This document shows positions 16,635-25,601 of a DNA stretch of 64,000 nucleotides, piece after piece. How positions within the stretch are numbered: position 1 is the first letter of the stretch; every line of letters begins with the position of its first letter. The notes beneath the pieces are model-generated. The model made no database searches, had not been told where the DNA came from, and saw only the letters and a program-made list of their open reading frames with translations. A program made the position numbers and the translations under genes. This DNA comes from Bin125 sp026705025 (GTDB taxonomy: Bacteria; Chloroflexota; Dehalococcoidia; Bin125): the NCBI GenBank assembly GCA_026705025.1, contig JAPPBN010000003.1, forward strand, positions 68,781 through 132,780. Direction: 5' to 3'.

Positions 16635-16663
16635 TTGACTTTGAGCCAACCCTTCGGTAGCGT
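16635..16663 (+). promoter_or_regulatory. Predicted recA promoter
   Basis: TTGACT (16635-16640), 17-bp spacer, TAGCGT (16658-16663). The -35 is good and the -10 weak, which is common for regulated promoters. A GAAC half-site lies at 16625-16628, but its partner half is poor, so no LexA operator is called. Confidence 0.45.
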
Positions 16664-16716
16664 GCGCAGCACGGACGTTCGCACTCCCGGCAGCGTCCAC
16701 GGAGAGAGCGCATATT

Positions 16717-17928
16717 ATGACACGTAGCACGACCGAAGACGGCCCAACCCCGATCGCCCTGGCGCCGGAGCTGGATCGCGACACACAGGAACCGCTGCCC
16801 ATGACGACCAGCAACGAACCACCCCCTGCCGTGACCGAACTGCTCGGAGACATGGAGCGCCGTTTCGGCGAAGGCGCGCTCATGCGGCTCGGCGACGCCG
16901 GCACGCGTCTGACTGTTGATGGCATCCCGACCGGCGCCCTGTCGCTGGACGTTGCGCTCGGCATCGGCGGGCTGCCGCGCGGCCGGATCGTTGAAATCTA
17001 CGGGCCGGAGTCGGCCGGGAAATCGACCGTTGCGCAGCATGTGATCGCCGAAGCCCAGCGACTGGGCGGGCAGGCCGCCTACGTCGATGTTGAACACGCG
17101 CTGGACCCTGAGTTCGCTTCCAGGCTCGGCATTGACATTTCGCAACTGCTGATCGCCCAACCCGATACGGGTGAGCAGGCGCTCGAGATCGCCGAGGCGC
17201 TGGTCCGCAGCAACGCCATTGATGTGGTGGTGGTCGACTCTGTCGCCGCGTTGGTGCCGCGAGCGGAGATTGAAGGCGAAATGGGCGACGTTCAGGTCGG
17301 CCTGCAGGCGCGCCTGATGTCTCAGGCCCTGCGCAAACTGACCGGGGTCGTATCGCGTTCGAAAACCGTCCTGATCTTCATCAATCAGCTGCGCGAGAAG
17401 GTCGGGATCGTCTTCGGTAACCCCGAAACCACGCCTGGTGGACGCGCCCTCAAGTTCTACTCGTCAGTCCGCATCGAACTGCGCCGAGCGGAAACGCTTA
17501 AGGACGGTCAGCTGGTGATCGGTTCCCGTGTCAAGGCCAAGGTCGTCAAGAATAAAGTCGCGCCGCCGTTCCGGACGGCCGAATTCGACTTGATGTTCAC
17601 CGCCAGCGAGTACGGCATCTCCAAGACCGGCTGCCTGATCGATCTGGGCGTCGAGGCTGCACCCGGCGCTCCGACCAGTTCGCCCACGGTGATCAAGAAG
17701 CAGGGCACGTTCTACTCCTACGGCGACACCCGGCTGGGCCAGGGACGCGAACGGACCAAGGCGTTCCTGCGCGAGCATTCCGACATGGCAATGGAGATCG
17801 AATCTCGGATTCGCGAAGAACGCGGCCTGCCGGCGGCTGTCTCGCTCCTCGCCGAGGAAGGCGCCGGCGAGCCGACGCCCATCGCCAAACCTCCGCCGAA
17901 GAAGAAGGGCCGCGCCCGGGCCAGCTAG
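16717..17928 (+). CDS. recA: RecA recombinase
   Basis: DNA-dependent ATPase for strand exchange and SOS co-protease activity. Walker A is GPESAGKST (residues 96-104), Walker B is VVVVDSVAALVP, and the L1/L2 region includes FINQLREKVGIVFGNPETT. The polymerisation segment begins near residue 40. 403 aa, about 50 longer than E. coli RecA: it has an N-terminal extension of roughly 35 residues and a lysine-rich tail ending KKKGRARAS. An internal ATG at codon 29 is an alternative start, but GGAGAG before ATG 16717 favours the longer form. recX follows 38 bp downstream. Confidence 0.97.
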   Translation: MTRSTTEDGPTPIALAPELDRDTQEPLPMTTSNEPPPAVTELLGDMERRFGEGALMRLGDAGTRLTVDGIPTGALSLDVALGIGGLPRGRIVEIYGPESAGKSTVAQHVIAEAQRLGGQAAYVDVEHALDPEFASRLGIDISQLLIAQPDTGEQALEIAEALVRSNAIDVVVVDSVAALVPRAEIEGEMGDVQVGLQARLMSQALRKLTGVVSRSKTVLIFINQLREKVGIVFGNPETTPGGRALKFYSSVRIELRRAETLKDGQLVIGSRVKAKVVKNKVAPPFRTAEFDLMFTASEYGISKTGCLIDLGVEAAPGAPTSSPTVIKKQGTFYSYGDTRLGQGRERTKAFLREHSDMAMEIESRIREERGLPAAVSLLAEEGAGEPTPIAKPPPKKKGRARAS

Positions 17929-17966
17929 CCAAAGTCACACTCGCGCTATCGGGGAGAGGCTGCCAC

Positions 17967-18482
17967 GTGCCCGCCATCCTGTCCGTTCGGCCAACCGGCT
18001 CCATATCCACGGTCAACTTCGACGACGGCACGTCCATCCGCTGTACGCGCGACTTCATCCGTCGATCGAACATCTCCCGCGGACAGGAGATCGATCCGGT
18101 GTTCGTCGATCGGCTGCGCGACTCGGCGGCGTCCGATCTCGCGCGCGTTCAGGCTGAACGGCTCAATCAACGTGGCCGCCTCAGCCGAAGAGAAATCGCT
18201 GTACGAATGCAGCAAGCCGGGATTCAGGAGCCGCACATCGGCACAGCGCTAACCGAGCTGGTAGAGCGTGGTGAACTGGTTGACTATCACGTCGCGTTGG
18301 CGTCGACCCGACGAAACCTGAGCAGGGAACTGAGCCGGAATCCCGATTTGACCTGGTCACGGTTCCGCAGCACGCACGGGCGACGACTGGCACTACGTGG
18401 TTTCGGCGCCCGTGATTCGGCCCAGGCTCTGAAGCAGGCGTGGACAGAACTGACAGAGGCCTCACTGGCGCGCGGTCGCTGA
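17967..18482 (+). CDS. recX: RecX-like regulatory protein
   Basis: Probable modulator of RecA filaments. 171 aa starting at GTG with GGGGAGAGG at the right distance. The fold pattern of short three-helix repeats is visible: AERLNQRGRLSRREIAVRMQ matches the first RecX repeat (L..R.rs..EL..kL), with GIQEPHIGTALTELVERGEL as the linker and later arginine-rich helices. Overall similarity to well-known RecX is modest, so the name depends partly on its position right after recA. Confidence 0.7.
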   Translation: MPAILSVRPTGSISTVNFDDGTSIRCTRDFIRRSNISRGQEIDPVFVDRLRDSAASDLARVQAERLNQRGRLSRREIAVRMQQAGIQEPHIGTALTELVERGELVDYHVALASTRRNLSRELSRNPDLTWSRFRSTHGRRLALRGFGARDSAQALKQAWTELTEASLARGR

Positions 18483-18616
18483 GCCGCGTACCCTGCTAGT
18501 TAGAGAACACCCGAAGGCCACTCGCTGGCTTGGAACCCGGCGACAAGGCAGAGCGAACCAAACAACCATGGCAGGCAATGCACGAGCAATGCCAATTCAA
18601 TTGAGTCGAGGACACT

Positions 18617-20107
18617 ATGTGGGGAGCCCTGATGAGGCTCCTGCGCGGCGGGCCCGATCCCCGAGACGAGGCCACGCTCGAAGCCGAACGCATCATTCAA
18701 CAGGCCCAGGAACGGGTCGAACGAGAGGCGCGTGATCGGCTAGAAGAAGCGCGGGAGCGAGCACAAGCGGAACGAGACGAAATTCTGGCCGACGCCCGAG
18801 AGGCGCGGGCCGATCTACAACGAGCCGAAGATCGGCTCGACCGGCGCGAATCCTCCCTTGATGATCGTGTCAAGTCTCTGGACCAGCGTGACTCGAAGCT
18901 CAATCGAGAACGCCAGCAATTGGACCAGCGAAGCTCGGACCTCGACAAGCTTGAGGCCGAGCACGACCAGCGGCTGCAAGAGGTCTCGAATCTCACCCGA
19001 GAAGAGGCTCGCGCGGTGATCTTTGAACAGGTCGAGCGCGAGGTCGCCGACGAGTCGGGCAGACTCGTCCGCGAAGCCGAGCAAAAGGCCAAGGACGAGG
19101 CGGAAGCGCGTGCGCGGAAGATTGTCGCAACGGCAATCCAGCGTGTCGCATCCGAGGTCACGACCGAATCCACCGTTTCGGTCGTGCAGATTCCGTCCGA
19201 TGAGATGAAGGGCCGAATCATCGGCCGCGAAGGCCGCAACATTCGGGCGCTGGAGTCGGCCCTTGGTTGCGACCTGATCATTGACGACACTCCCGATGTG
19301 GTCACAGTTTCGGGCTTCGATCCGGTTCGCCGCGAGGTCGGCCGGATGTCGCTGAGCCGGTTGGTTTCCGACGGTCGGATTCATCCGACCCGGATCGAGG
19401 AGACCGTCGCCAAGGCGCAGCGCGACGTGGACCGCATCATCCGCGACGCGGGAGAAGAGGCGGCAATCGAAGCTCACTGCAGCGGATTGCCGCGGGAAAT
19501 GTTGGATATCTTCGGCCGGCTGCGCTTCCGCACCAGCTATGGACAGAACCAACTCCGCCACGCGGTTGAGACGGCTCACATTGGCGCGATGATTGCCCAG
19601 GAAATCCACGCGGACGTCGAAATCACGCGCCGCGGATCGCTGCTGCATGACGTCGGCAAGGCGATCGATCACGAGGTCGAGGGCACGCACGCGATCATCG
19701 GCGGTGACCTGGCGCGACGCTTCAAGATGTCCGAGGAGATCGCCCACTGCATCGAGGCGCACCACGATGAAGTCGAACTGCGAACCGTCGAGGCGATCAT
19801 CGTACAGATGGCCGACGCCATATCCGGCGGACGACCGGGCGCGCGGCGCGAGTCGGTGGAGCGCTACATCGAGCGCCTGCGATCGCTCGAAGACATCGCC
19901 ACGTCCTTCGAGGGTGTGGGTCAGGCTTATGCAATCCAGGCCGGTCGCGAGGTGCGCGTCGTCGTCGACCCGCGGGAAATCGACGACCTCGGCGCCATGA
20001 GGCTGGCGCGGGACATCTCGAAACAGATCGAGGAATCGCTGCAGTATCCCGGCCAGATTCGTGTGACCGTCCTGCGCGAGACCCGTGCCGCGGAGTACGC
20101 GCGCTAG
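18617..20107 (+). CDS. rny: RNase Y (endoribonuclease), apparently lacking the membrane anchor
   Basis: Endoribonuclease that starts mRNA decay in many bacteria. After a short N-terminus comes a long charged coiled coil (residues about 20-170, full of Glu/Arg/Gln), then a KH domain with GRIIGREGRNIRALESALG, then the HD domain with LRHAVETAHI and SLLHDVGKAIDHE (near residue 343) and a conserved RNase Y C-terminus. 496 aa. The usual N-terminal transmembrane helix is missing: the protein starts MWGALMRLLRGG and runs straight into charged sequence, and an in-frame stop lies 15 bp before the ATG, so an upstream extension is excluded. Confidence 0.93.
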   Translation: MWGALMRLLRGGPDPRDEATLEAERIIQQAQERVEREARDRLEEARERAQAERDEILADAREARADLQRAEDRLDRRESSLDDRVKSLDQRDSKLNRERQQLDQRSSDLDKLEAEHDQRLQEVSNLTREEARAVIFEQVEREVADESGRLVREAEQKAKDEAEARARKIVATAIQRVASEVTTESTVSVVQIPSDEMKGRIIGREGRNIRALESALGCDLIIDDTPDVVTVSGFDPVRREVGRMSLSRLVSDGRIHPTRIEETVAKAQRDVDRIIRDAGEEAAIEAHCSGLPREMLDIFGRLRFRTSYGQNQLRHAVETAHIGAMIAQEIHADVEITRRGSLLHDVGKAIDHEVEGTHAIIGGDLARRFKMSEEIAHCIEAHHDEVELRTVEAIIVQMADAISGGRPGARRESVERYIERLRSLEDIATSFEGVGQAYAIQAGREVRVVVDPREIDDLGAMRLARDISKQIEESLQYPGQIRVTVLRETRAAEYAR

Positions 20108-20122
20108 AACCATACGAGCCGA

Positions 20123-20959
20123 ATGGCGCGCCTCGACCTGCACCTGCACAGCACTTGCTCCGACGGGACAAAGCCTCCCGAATGGGTCGTGCAGCAGGCC
20201 GCAGCGAACGGCGCCGAACTGATCGCTCTGACCGATCACGACACACTTGCCGGCGTGAAGGACGCCCAGAGCGCTGGCCACCGATGCGGCATCGAGGTTG
20301 TCGGCGGCGTAGAAATCGGCGTCCACGATCCCGACCTGGGCGAACTGCACGTCCTGGGATATTTCGCCCCGGGCGCAGCGCTCGACGAGCTCGAGCAACA
20401 ACTCTCGGCGTATCAAGATGAGCGCGAGTCTCGCGCCAGACGGACTGTCGAGCGACTGAATCAACTGGGTGCGCCGCTCGACTACGAAACGGTGACCCGC
20501 ATCGCGGACGGCGCCTCGGTTGGGCGACCGCACATCGCCCGAGCCCTGGTCGAGGCCGGGCATGTTGAGTCGGTGCAGGAGGCGTTCGATCGCTTTCTGC
20601 GCAATGACGGACCGGCATTTGTGCCGCGAACGCTGCTCAGCCTGTCTGACTCAGTGGACATGATCCACAGAAACGGGGGATTCTCCTCGTTGGCGCATCC
20701 GACCCGATATGGCGATCCGCCTGCGGCCACAGCTGCCTTCGCTGCGGCGGGGGGCAATGGGCTTGAGATCTACTACCGCAACGACTCACCCGACGAAATC
20801 GCGAATGGCGAACAGCAGGCGCAGCGACTGGGCCTGATTCCAACCGTGGGCTCCGACTTTCATGGACTACATCCGGGTGAGCTTCAACCGGGCACGATTC
20901 CGATGCCCGACCACCAGTCCGCGCGCCTCATGCAGATCCTGAAAGACCTCTCGCCATGA
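20123..20959 (+). CDS. PHP-domain phosphoesterase (TrpH/RNase AM-like)
   Basis: Metal-dependent phosphoesterase of the PHP family, probably acting on 3',5'-bisphosphate nucleotides or short RNA 5' ends. Metal ligands are in DLHLHSTCSDG (N-terminus), ALTDHDTL and VVGGVEIGVH; FSSLAHPTRYGDP and TVGSDFHG complete the set. 278 aa, usual for the TrpH group. It lies 15 bp after rny and overlaps fabZ, so it is probably cotranscribed with rny, which fits a role in RNA turnover (inference). Confidence 0.88.
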   Translation: MARLDLHLHSTCSDGTKPPEWVVQQAAANGAELIALTDHDTLAGVKDAQSAGHRCGIEVVGGVEIGVHDPDLGELHVLGYFAPGAALDELEQQLSAYQDERESRARRTVERLNQLGAPLDYETVTRIADGASVGRPHIARALVEAGHVESVQEAFDRFLRNDGPAFVPRTLLSLSDSVDMIHRNGGFSSLAHPTRYGDPPAATAAFAAAGGNGLEIYYRNDSPDEIANGEQQAQRLGLIPTVGSDFHGLHPGELQPGTIPMPDHQSARLMQILKDLSP

Positions 20960-21408
20960 CCGACCTGCAATTGCCACTTGACGTGCGAGCGATTCAACAG
21001 ATCATTCCGCATCGATTTCCGATCCTGCTGGTCGACCGAATCGTCGAGCTGGAGCCCGGTCAGCGCGCCGTCGGACTGAAGAACGTATCGACGAACGAGT
21101 GGTTCTTCGAAGGCCACTTCCCCGGCAACCCGATCATGCCTGGCGTGCTGATCGTCGAAGCGCTGGCCCAGACCGGCGCCGTTGCGGCGCTGTCGGCAGA
21201 GGAGTTCGCCGGCAAGCTTGGACTGTTCGCCGGTATCGACGGCGTCCGATTTCGCCGGCAGGTGGTGCCGGGCGATCAACTCAGGCTCGAGGTGGAGATG
21301 GAGCGGCTACGCCGCGGCATCGGGCGAGCGGCCGCGACGGCGACGGTTGACGGCGAGACGGCGGCGGAGGGTCGGCTGACGTTTGCGCTTGTCGATCCGC
21401 CTGAGTGA
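20956..21408 (+). CDS. fabZ: FabZ, 3-hydroxyacyl-ACP dehydratase
   Basis: Hotdog-fold dehydratase of type II fatty acid synthesis. Contains IQQIIPHRFPILLVDRIVEL with the catalytic His, then WFFEGHFPGNPIMPGVLIVE with the conserved H-F-P and Glu of the active site. 150 aa, normal. ATGA overlap with the PHP gene. Confidence 0.95.
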   Translation: MTDLQLPLDVRAIQQIIPHRFPILLVDRIVELEPGQRAVGLKNVSTNEWFFEGHFPGNPIMPGVLIVEALAQTGAVAALSAEEFAGKLGLFAGIDGVRFRRQVVPGDQLRLEVEMERLRRGIGRAAATATVDGETAAEGRLTFALVDPPE

Positions 21409-21412
21409 TCGT

Positions 21413-21790
21413 TTAGAACGTAACCGCCGCCCAGAGCGCCAGGACCAGTCCGACACTGGCAACGGCCGTGATGGCGACCCAGCGCAGGTCTCCTCGCACA
21501 TAGTGGAAATCGTGCATGGCGGCGGCGGCGCGGGCACGGCGATCGCGTCGTTCTACCGCTCCGACGGCGCCATCTCGGGGACCTCCGGCCGTTCGCCCGG
21601 CACGCGATCCCAATCGAGTCGGTTGCTGGATGTTGCCGCTGATCGACGCGCCGGCAGGGGCGTTTGCGGCGCCGGCCTGGGCGGTCGGCAGCCGGTCGTC
21701 TCGACCACGCTGGCCGCGCCGGCCCTGCGGGCGGGCCGCTCGTTGAGCCCGGTTCGAGCCGCCTCGTCCTCGTCGTGATCCGCGTGCCAT
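21413..21790 (-). CDS. Small basic protein with one C-terminal membrane helix
   Basis: Not recognised by name. The first 75 residues are Arg/Gly/Gln-rich and low complexity, then comes FHYVRGDLRWVAITAVASVG leading into a single C-terminal TM helix (tail-anchored). I recall similar short proteins ending in a Y-V-x-x-D-L-R plus TM block in Chloroflexota, which supports it being real, but I cannot verify this. Start chosen at ATG 21790, which has GGAGG six bases upstream; a TTG two codons earlier would overlap that site. Convergent with fabZ, 4 bp between stops. Confidence 0.65.
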   Translation of the reverse strand: MARGSRRGRGGSNRAQRAARPQGRRGQRGRDDRLPTAQAGAANAPAGASISGNIQQPTRLGSRAGRTAGGPRDGAVGAVERRDRRARAAAAMHDFHYVRGDLRWVAITAVASVGLVLALWAAVTF

Positions 21791-21828
21791 CTGCAACCTC
21801 CGACGCTGTGGTTACACGTTACGCGGTG

Positions 21829-21857
21829 TTGCCGAACTCCACCAGTCGGCGTAAGAT
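21829..21857 (+). promoter_or_regulatory. Predicted tRNA-Asp promoter
   Basis: TTGCCG (21829-21834), 17-bp spacer, TAAGAT (21852-21857), placing the transcript start a few bases before the mature tRNA. Confidence 0.5.
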
Positions 21858-21866
21858 GTCGCCTAC

Positions 21867-21943
21867 GGCCCCGTGGTGTAGCGGCCTAACACGCCACCCT
21901 GTCAAGGTGGAGACCGGCGGTTCGAATCCGCTCGGGGTCGCCA
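21867..21943 (+). tRNA. tRNA-Asp (anticodon GTC)
   Basis: Full cloverleaf by eye: acceptor GGCCCCG/CGGGGTC (7 bp with one G-T), D stem GTGT/ACAC, anticodon stem CCACC/GGTGG with loop CTGTCAA giving anticodon GTC, T arm with GTTCGAATC, discriminator G and an encoded CCA. It stands alone between the basic membrane protein and the carboxylase gene. Confidence 0.96.
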
Positions 21944-21970
21944 CCACAACCCTCTGGCTCTGGACTCCTG

Positions 21971-24900
21971 TTACCACGTGTCGATGTACGGGCGTTTCTT
22001 TCCCGTTCTTGTTGGCGTTGGTGGCAGACGATTCAGCCCGTTGACGATCCAGGTCCTGGTTTCGGCGGGGTCGATCACGTCATCGAGGCCGCCGCCGGCG
22101 GCGGCGTTGACGGCCTTGGCGTTGTCGTAGGCTCGCTCAACCATGTGCTCGTAGGTTTCGATCCGCTCGTCTGCATCCTCGATCGCGATCAGTTCCTTGC
22201 GGTAGCCGAGCTTGACCGAGCCCTCGATGTTCATTCCGGCGAACTCGGCCGTTGGCCAGGCGACGGTGAAGAATCCGACCAGGGCGCTCGCGCCGCACAT
22301 GGCCTGGACTCCGAGTCCGTAGGCCTTGCGCACAACGACGCCGAAGAGCGGCACGCTGAGGTTGGCGCCGGTGTTGAACATCCGCGCGCAGTGGCGCACG
22401 AGGGCGGTCGCCTCGACGTCGGGGCCGACCATCATGCCCGGGCAGTCCATCAGGCTGAGCACGGGGATGTCGAAGGCGTCGCAGAGCTGGAGGAAGCGCG
22501 CGCCCTTGTCCGAGCCGTCGGAATCGATCGCGCCGGCCAGATGATGCGGATTGTTGGCGATCACCCCGATGGGATGTCCTTCGACGCGGATGAACGCGGT
22601 GATGATGCCGATGCCGAACTTTTCCCGGATCTCGAGCACCGAGCCTTCGTCGGCGATCGTGTGGATGATCTCCTTCATGTCGTAGAGACGCAGCCGGTTT
22701 TCGGGCACGATGTGCCGCAGCCGGCGCTGGTCGGGCGCGGTCCATTCCTTGATCGGACCCTGGAAGTAGCTGAGGTATTGCTTGGCGACCTCAGTCGCCT
22801 CTTCCTCGTCCTTGCAAAGGATGTCGACGACGCCGTTGGGCACCTGGAACGACATCGGTCCGACCTCTTCGGGCGTGTAGATGCCGAGTCCGCCGCCCTC
22901 GATCATCGCCGGGCCGCCCATTGCCACGGTCGAGCCCTCGGTGGCGATGATGACGTCGCAACAGGCGAGCAGTGCAGTATTGCCTGCGAAACAGCGACCG
23001 TTTGTTACTCCAACCAGAGGAACCTGTCCGCTGAGCTTCGAGAACTGGGTAAACGTATAGGTGTCGAAGGCGACGCCGGGACCGGTGCGGTCGTCGCCGG
23101 GGCGTCCGCCGCCGCCCTCGGTGTAGAAGACGATCGGGAAGTTGAAGCGGCGGGCCATCTCGAACATGCGATCCTGCTTGTAATGGTTGCGCCCGCCCTG
23201 GGTGCCGGCGAGCACCGTGTAGTCGTAGTGGACGACGATGGCGCGCGCATCGCGTTCGTCGTCGAACAGGTCGCGGTTGATCGTTGCGGTGCCGGCGAGC
23301 AAGCCGTCGTTGGGCGTGTTCTCGCGGAGCTGCTCGTCCGTGTTGCGCTGATGCTGACGGGCGACGATGAGGGGCCAGTACTCCTGGAACGAGCCTTCGT
23401 CGACGAGCTGCTCGATGTTCTCGCGCGGCATCCGGTAGCCCCGGCCGCGGCGCTTGGCGACTGCCACTGGACGATTCTCGTCGTAAGTGTAGGCGTGCCG
23501 GTCGTAGTTCTCCTGCAGGTCGGGACGGATGAAGTCGGGATCGATCAACTCGCCGCCGCCAACCGCTTCGACCGAGACCTCGGCTTCGAGGATGAAGACC
23601 AACGGGAACCCCTCGCGGATCACGTCGCCGATCGCGCAGGCCAACGCCTTGACGATCCCGTCGCGGTCGGCCTGGATCACGTGCTCCATCTTCATCGCTT
23701 CCATCGCGACGAGGTCCTGACCTTTGCGGACTTCCTGTCCCTCTTCGACCATGATCGAGACGATCGTGCCCTGGATCGGGGCAGGCAGACCGATGGAGCC
23801 GTCGGGGCCGGTCAGGTCGGGCGCTTCTTCCTCAATGACCTGGAGCGACTGCTCCTGCTTGACGCGTTGGTCGTGCTGGAACAGCGCCAGCGGGTCGCGG
23901 GAGTCGACGCGCGCGCCGGCGAAACCGGTATCGATGGCAGGCGCTTCCGTAGAGAGATACCGAATCCGCTGAGCGCCGTTGGTTGCGGCCAGTTCGGCCA
24001 TCTGCTCGTCGACCCATCGGGTGTGGACGCGCCCCTCGGCCAGATCCTCGTGCTCCAGCACGTTCGTCAGGAAGGGGATGTTGGAGGCGACGCCTTCGAT
24101 CCGGAACTCGGACAACGCCCGCAGCGATCGCGTCAGCGCGTCCTCGAAGTTGGGTGTGGGCGAATGGGCAATGACTTTGGCGAGCAGGGAGTCGAACGCC
24201 GTGGACGTCTGATAGCCGACGTAACCAAAGCCGTCGGTGCGGACTCCCGGGCCGGAGGGCGCTTCGTAGGCCTTGAGCGTCCCGGACGCCGGACGCACTG
24301 AGCCGTCCGCGGTGAGGGTCTCCATGTTGACCCGGGTCTGGATCGCATAGCCGCGAGGTCGCAGCCAGGACGGATCGTCGAGCCCGAGGTCGGCGATCGT
24401 CGAGCCCTGCGCGGCTCGGAGCTGTGATTGGACCAGATCGACACCGGTGACCTGCTCGGTGACGGTGTGTTCGACCTGAAGGCGCGCATTGGCCTCGAGG
24501 AAGTAGAAGCGGTCGCCGGAGCCTTCTGAGGCGTCGAGCAGGAACTCAAACGTGCCCAGCGACGAATAGCCGACGTCCCGCGCGATCCGCACCGCCGCCT
24601 CCACGATCGCGTCGCGAGTCCCTGCTCCGAGATGCGGCGCGGGCGCAATCTCAACGATCTTCTGGAATCGCCTCTGGACCGAGCATTCGCGTTCCCAGAG
24701 GTGACCGACGCCGCCATGCAGATCGCCGATCACCTGAACCTCGATGTGCCGGGCGCGAGGAATCAGCTGCTCCACGTAAAGCGCGCCGGAGCCGAACGCC
24801 ATTTGCGCCTCCGAGACGCAGCGTTCCCAGGCGGCTTCGAGTTCGTTGATGTCGGTGACTGCCCGCGAGCCTCGGCCTCCGCCTCCGGCGACCGCCTTGA

Positions 24901-25384
24901 GCATAATCGCGGAATCGTCGCCCAGCGATTCAAAGAACTCCATCGCGTCGGACAAGTTGACTGCTTCGTCTGAACCCTCAATGACCGGAACGCCGGCCTC
25001 GCGAGCCGCCTGTCGTGCGCGCACCTTGTCACCAAACAGGTCGAGCAGGTGCGGGGTGGGGCCAACGAACGTGATGCCGGCGTCGCGGCAGGCGCGAGCG
25101 AACTCGGCGGACTCGGCAAGGAATCCGTACCCGGGGTGGACGGCGTCGCAGCCGGAGTCGTTGGCGGCCTGGATCAGACCGTCAATGTTGAGGTACGCCG
25201 GGACGCCCAGCCCGTCGAGCGCGACGGCTTCGTCAGCCGCGTGGACGTGCAACGACTTCGCGTCGTCCTGGGAGTGCACTGCCACGGTCGCGACGCCCAG
25301 GTCGGAGGCTGCCCGCGCGACACGGATGGCGATCTCGCCACGATTGGCGATGAGTAGTTTCGACACAGACCCACTGGGCGGCAT
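21971..25384 (-). CDS. Single-chain biotin-dependent acyl-CoA carboxylase (BC-BCCP-CT fusion)
   Basis: Carboxylates an acyl-CoA using ATP and bicarbonate. Biotin carboxylase occupies residues 1-445 (KLLIANRGEIAIRVARAA; ATP-grasp glycine loop KAVAGGGGRGSRAV; FLEANARLQVEHTVTEQVTG). The biotinyl domain is about 530-605, with the carrier lysine at residue 565 in VAMEAMKMEHVIQ. The carboxyltransferase domain fills about 640-1137, with FYTEGGGGRPGDD and LSLMDCPGMMVGPDVEATAL, ending KKRPYIDTW. This one-chain layout of about 124 kDa matches the long-chain acyl-CoA carboxylase (LCC) type known from actinobacteria. Substrate is therefore likely acetyl- to long-chain acyl-CoA, but is not read from sequence. 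Confidence 0.9.
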   Translation of the reverse strand: MPPSGSVSKLLIANRGEIAIRVARAASDLGVATVAVHSQDDAKSLHVHAADEAVALDGLGVPAYLNIDGLIQAANDSGCDAVHPGYGFLAESAEFARACRDAGITFVGPTPHLLDLFGDKVRARQAAREAGVPVIEGSDEAVNLSDAMEFFESLGDDSAIMLKAVAGGGGRGSRAVTDINELEAAWERCVSEAQMAFGSGALYVEQLIPRARHIEVQVIGDLHGGVGHLWERECSVQRRFQKIVEIAPAPHLGAGTRDAIVEAAVRIARDVGYSSLGTFEFLLDASEGSGDRFYFLEANARLQVEHTVTEQVTGVDLVQSQLRAAQGSTIADLGLDDPSWLRPRGYAIQTRVNMETLTADGSVRPASGTLKAYEAPSGPGVRTDGFGYVGYQTSTAFDSLLAKVIAHSPTPNFEDALTRSLRALSEFRIEGVASNIPFLTNVLEHEDLAEGRVHTRWVDEQMAELAATNGAQRIRYLSTEAPAIDTGFAGARVDSRDPLALFQHDQRVKQEQSLQVIEEEAPDLTGPDGSIGLPAPIQGTIVSIMVEEGQEVRKGQDLVAMEAMKMEHVIQADRDGIVKALACAIGDVIREGFPLVFILEAEVSVEAVGGGELIDPDFIRPDLQENYDRHAYTYDENRPVAVAKRRGRGYRMPRENIEQLVDEGSFQEYWPLIVARQHQRNTDEQLRENTPNDGLLAGTATINRDLFDDERDARAIVVHYDYTVLAGTQGGRNHYKQDRMFEMARRFNFPIVFYTEGGGGRPGDDRTGPGVAFDTYTFTQFSKLSGQVPLVGVTNGRCFAGNTALLACCDVIIATEGSTVAMGGPAMIEGGGLGIYTPEEVGPMSFQVPNGVVDILCKDEEEATEVAKQYLSYFQGPIKEWTAPDQRRLRHIVPENRLRLYDMKEIIHTIADEGSVLEIREKFGIGIITAFIRVEGHPIGVIANNPHHLAGAIDSDGSDKGARFLQLCDAFDIPVLSLMDCPGMMVGPDVEATALVRHCARMFNTGANLSVPLFGVVVRKAYGLGVQAMCGASALVGFFTVAWPTAEFAGMNIEGSVKLGYRKELIAIEDADERIETYEHMVERAYDNAKAVNAAAGGGLDDVIDPAETRTWIVNGLNRLPPTPTRTGKKRPYIDTW

Positions 25385-25508
25385 AGGTCACTCCAACTTC
25401 AGGCGGGACACGCGACGGGTGAACTCAATAGCTGAGGTCACGATATCAGTGGGTTGGGTGAGGACGTGGGGGGCGTTCCCGTCGGGAGGCGTAGCTGTCC
25501 GAGTACCG

Positions 25509-25578
25509 CATTCCCTGTTCAAGCCAGGGGAAGGCTTCGCGGGCCCTCACCCTAGCCCTCTCCCTCAGGGAGAGGGGA
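25509..25578. repeat. Interspersed palindromic repeat, family A copy 1
   Basis: A hairpin with CCCTGTTCAAGCCAGGGG at the left, then CCCTCACCCTAGCCCTC and a hairpin CCTCTCCCtcaGGGAGAGG (25557-25575). Related copies are at 44093, 46558, 50146 and 63748. The rest of the 25385-25601 gap shows no gene. Confidence 0.75.
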
Positions 25579-25601
25579 TCAGAGTGGAGGTAGCCGCGGG
25601 C

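Noticed and set aside
16621..16640. LexA/SOS operator before recA (GAAC half-site)
   Set aside because: The other half (GCTT) does not match GTTC; the box is too weak to call.
18815..20563. 582-codon minus-strand frame opposite RNase Y and the PHP gene
   Set aside because: Antisense shadow crossing two well-recognised genes.
22145..24301. 718-codon plus-strand frame opposite the carboxylase gene
   Set aside because: An antisense shadow of a high-GC gene; the minus-strand protein is fully conserved through this region.
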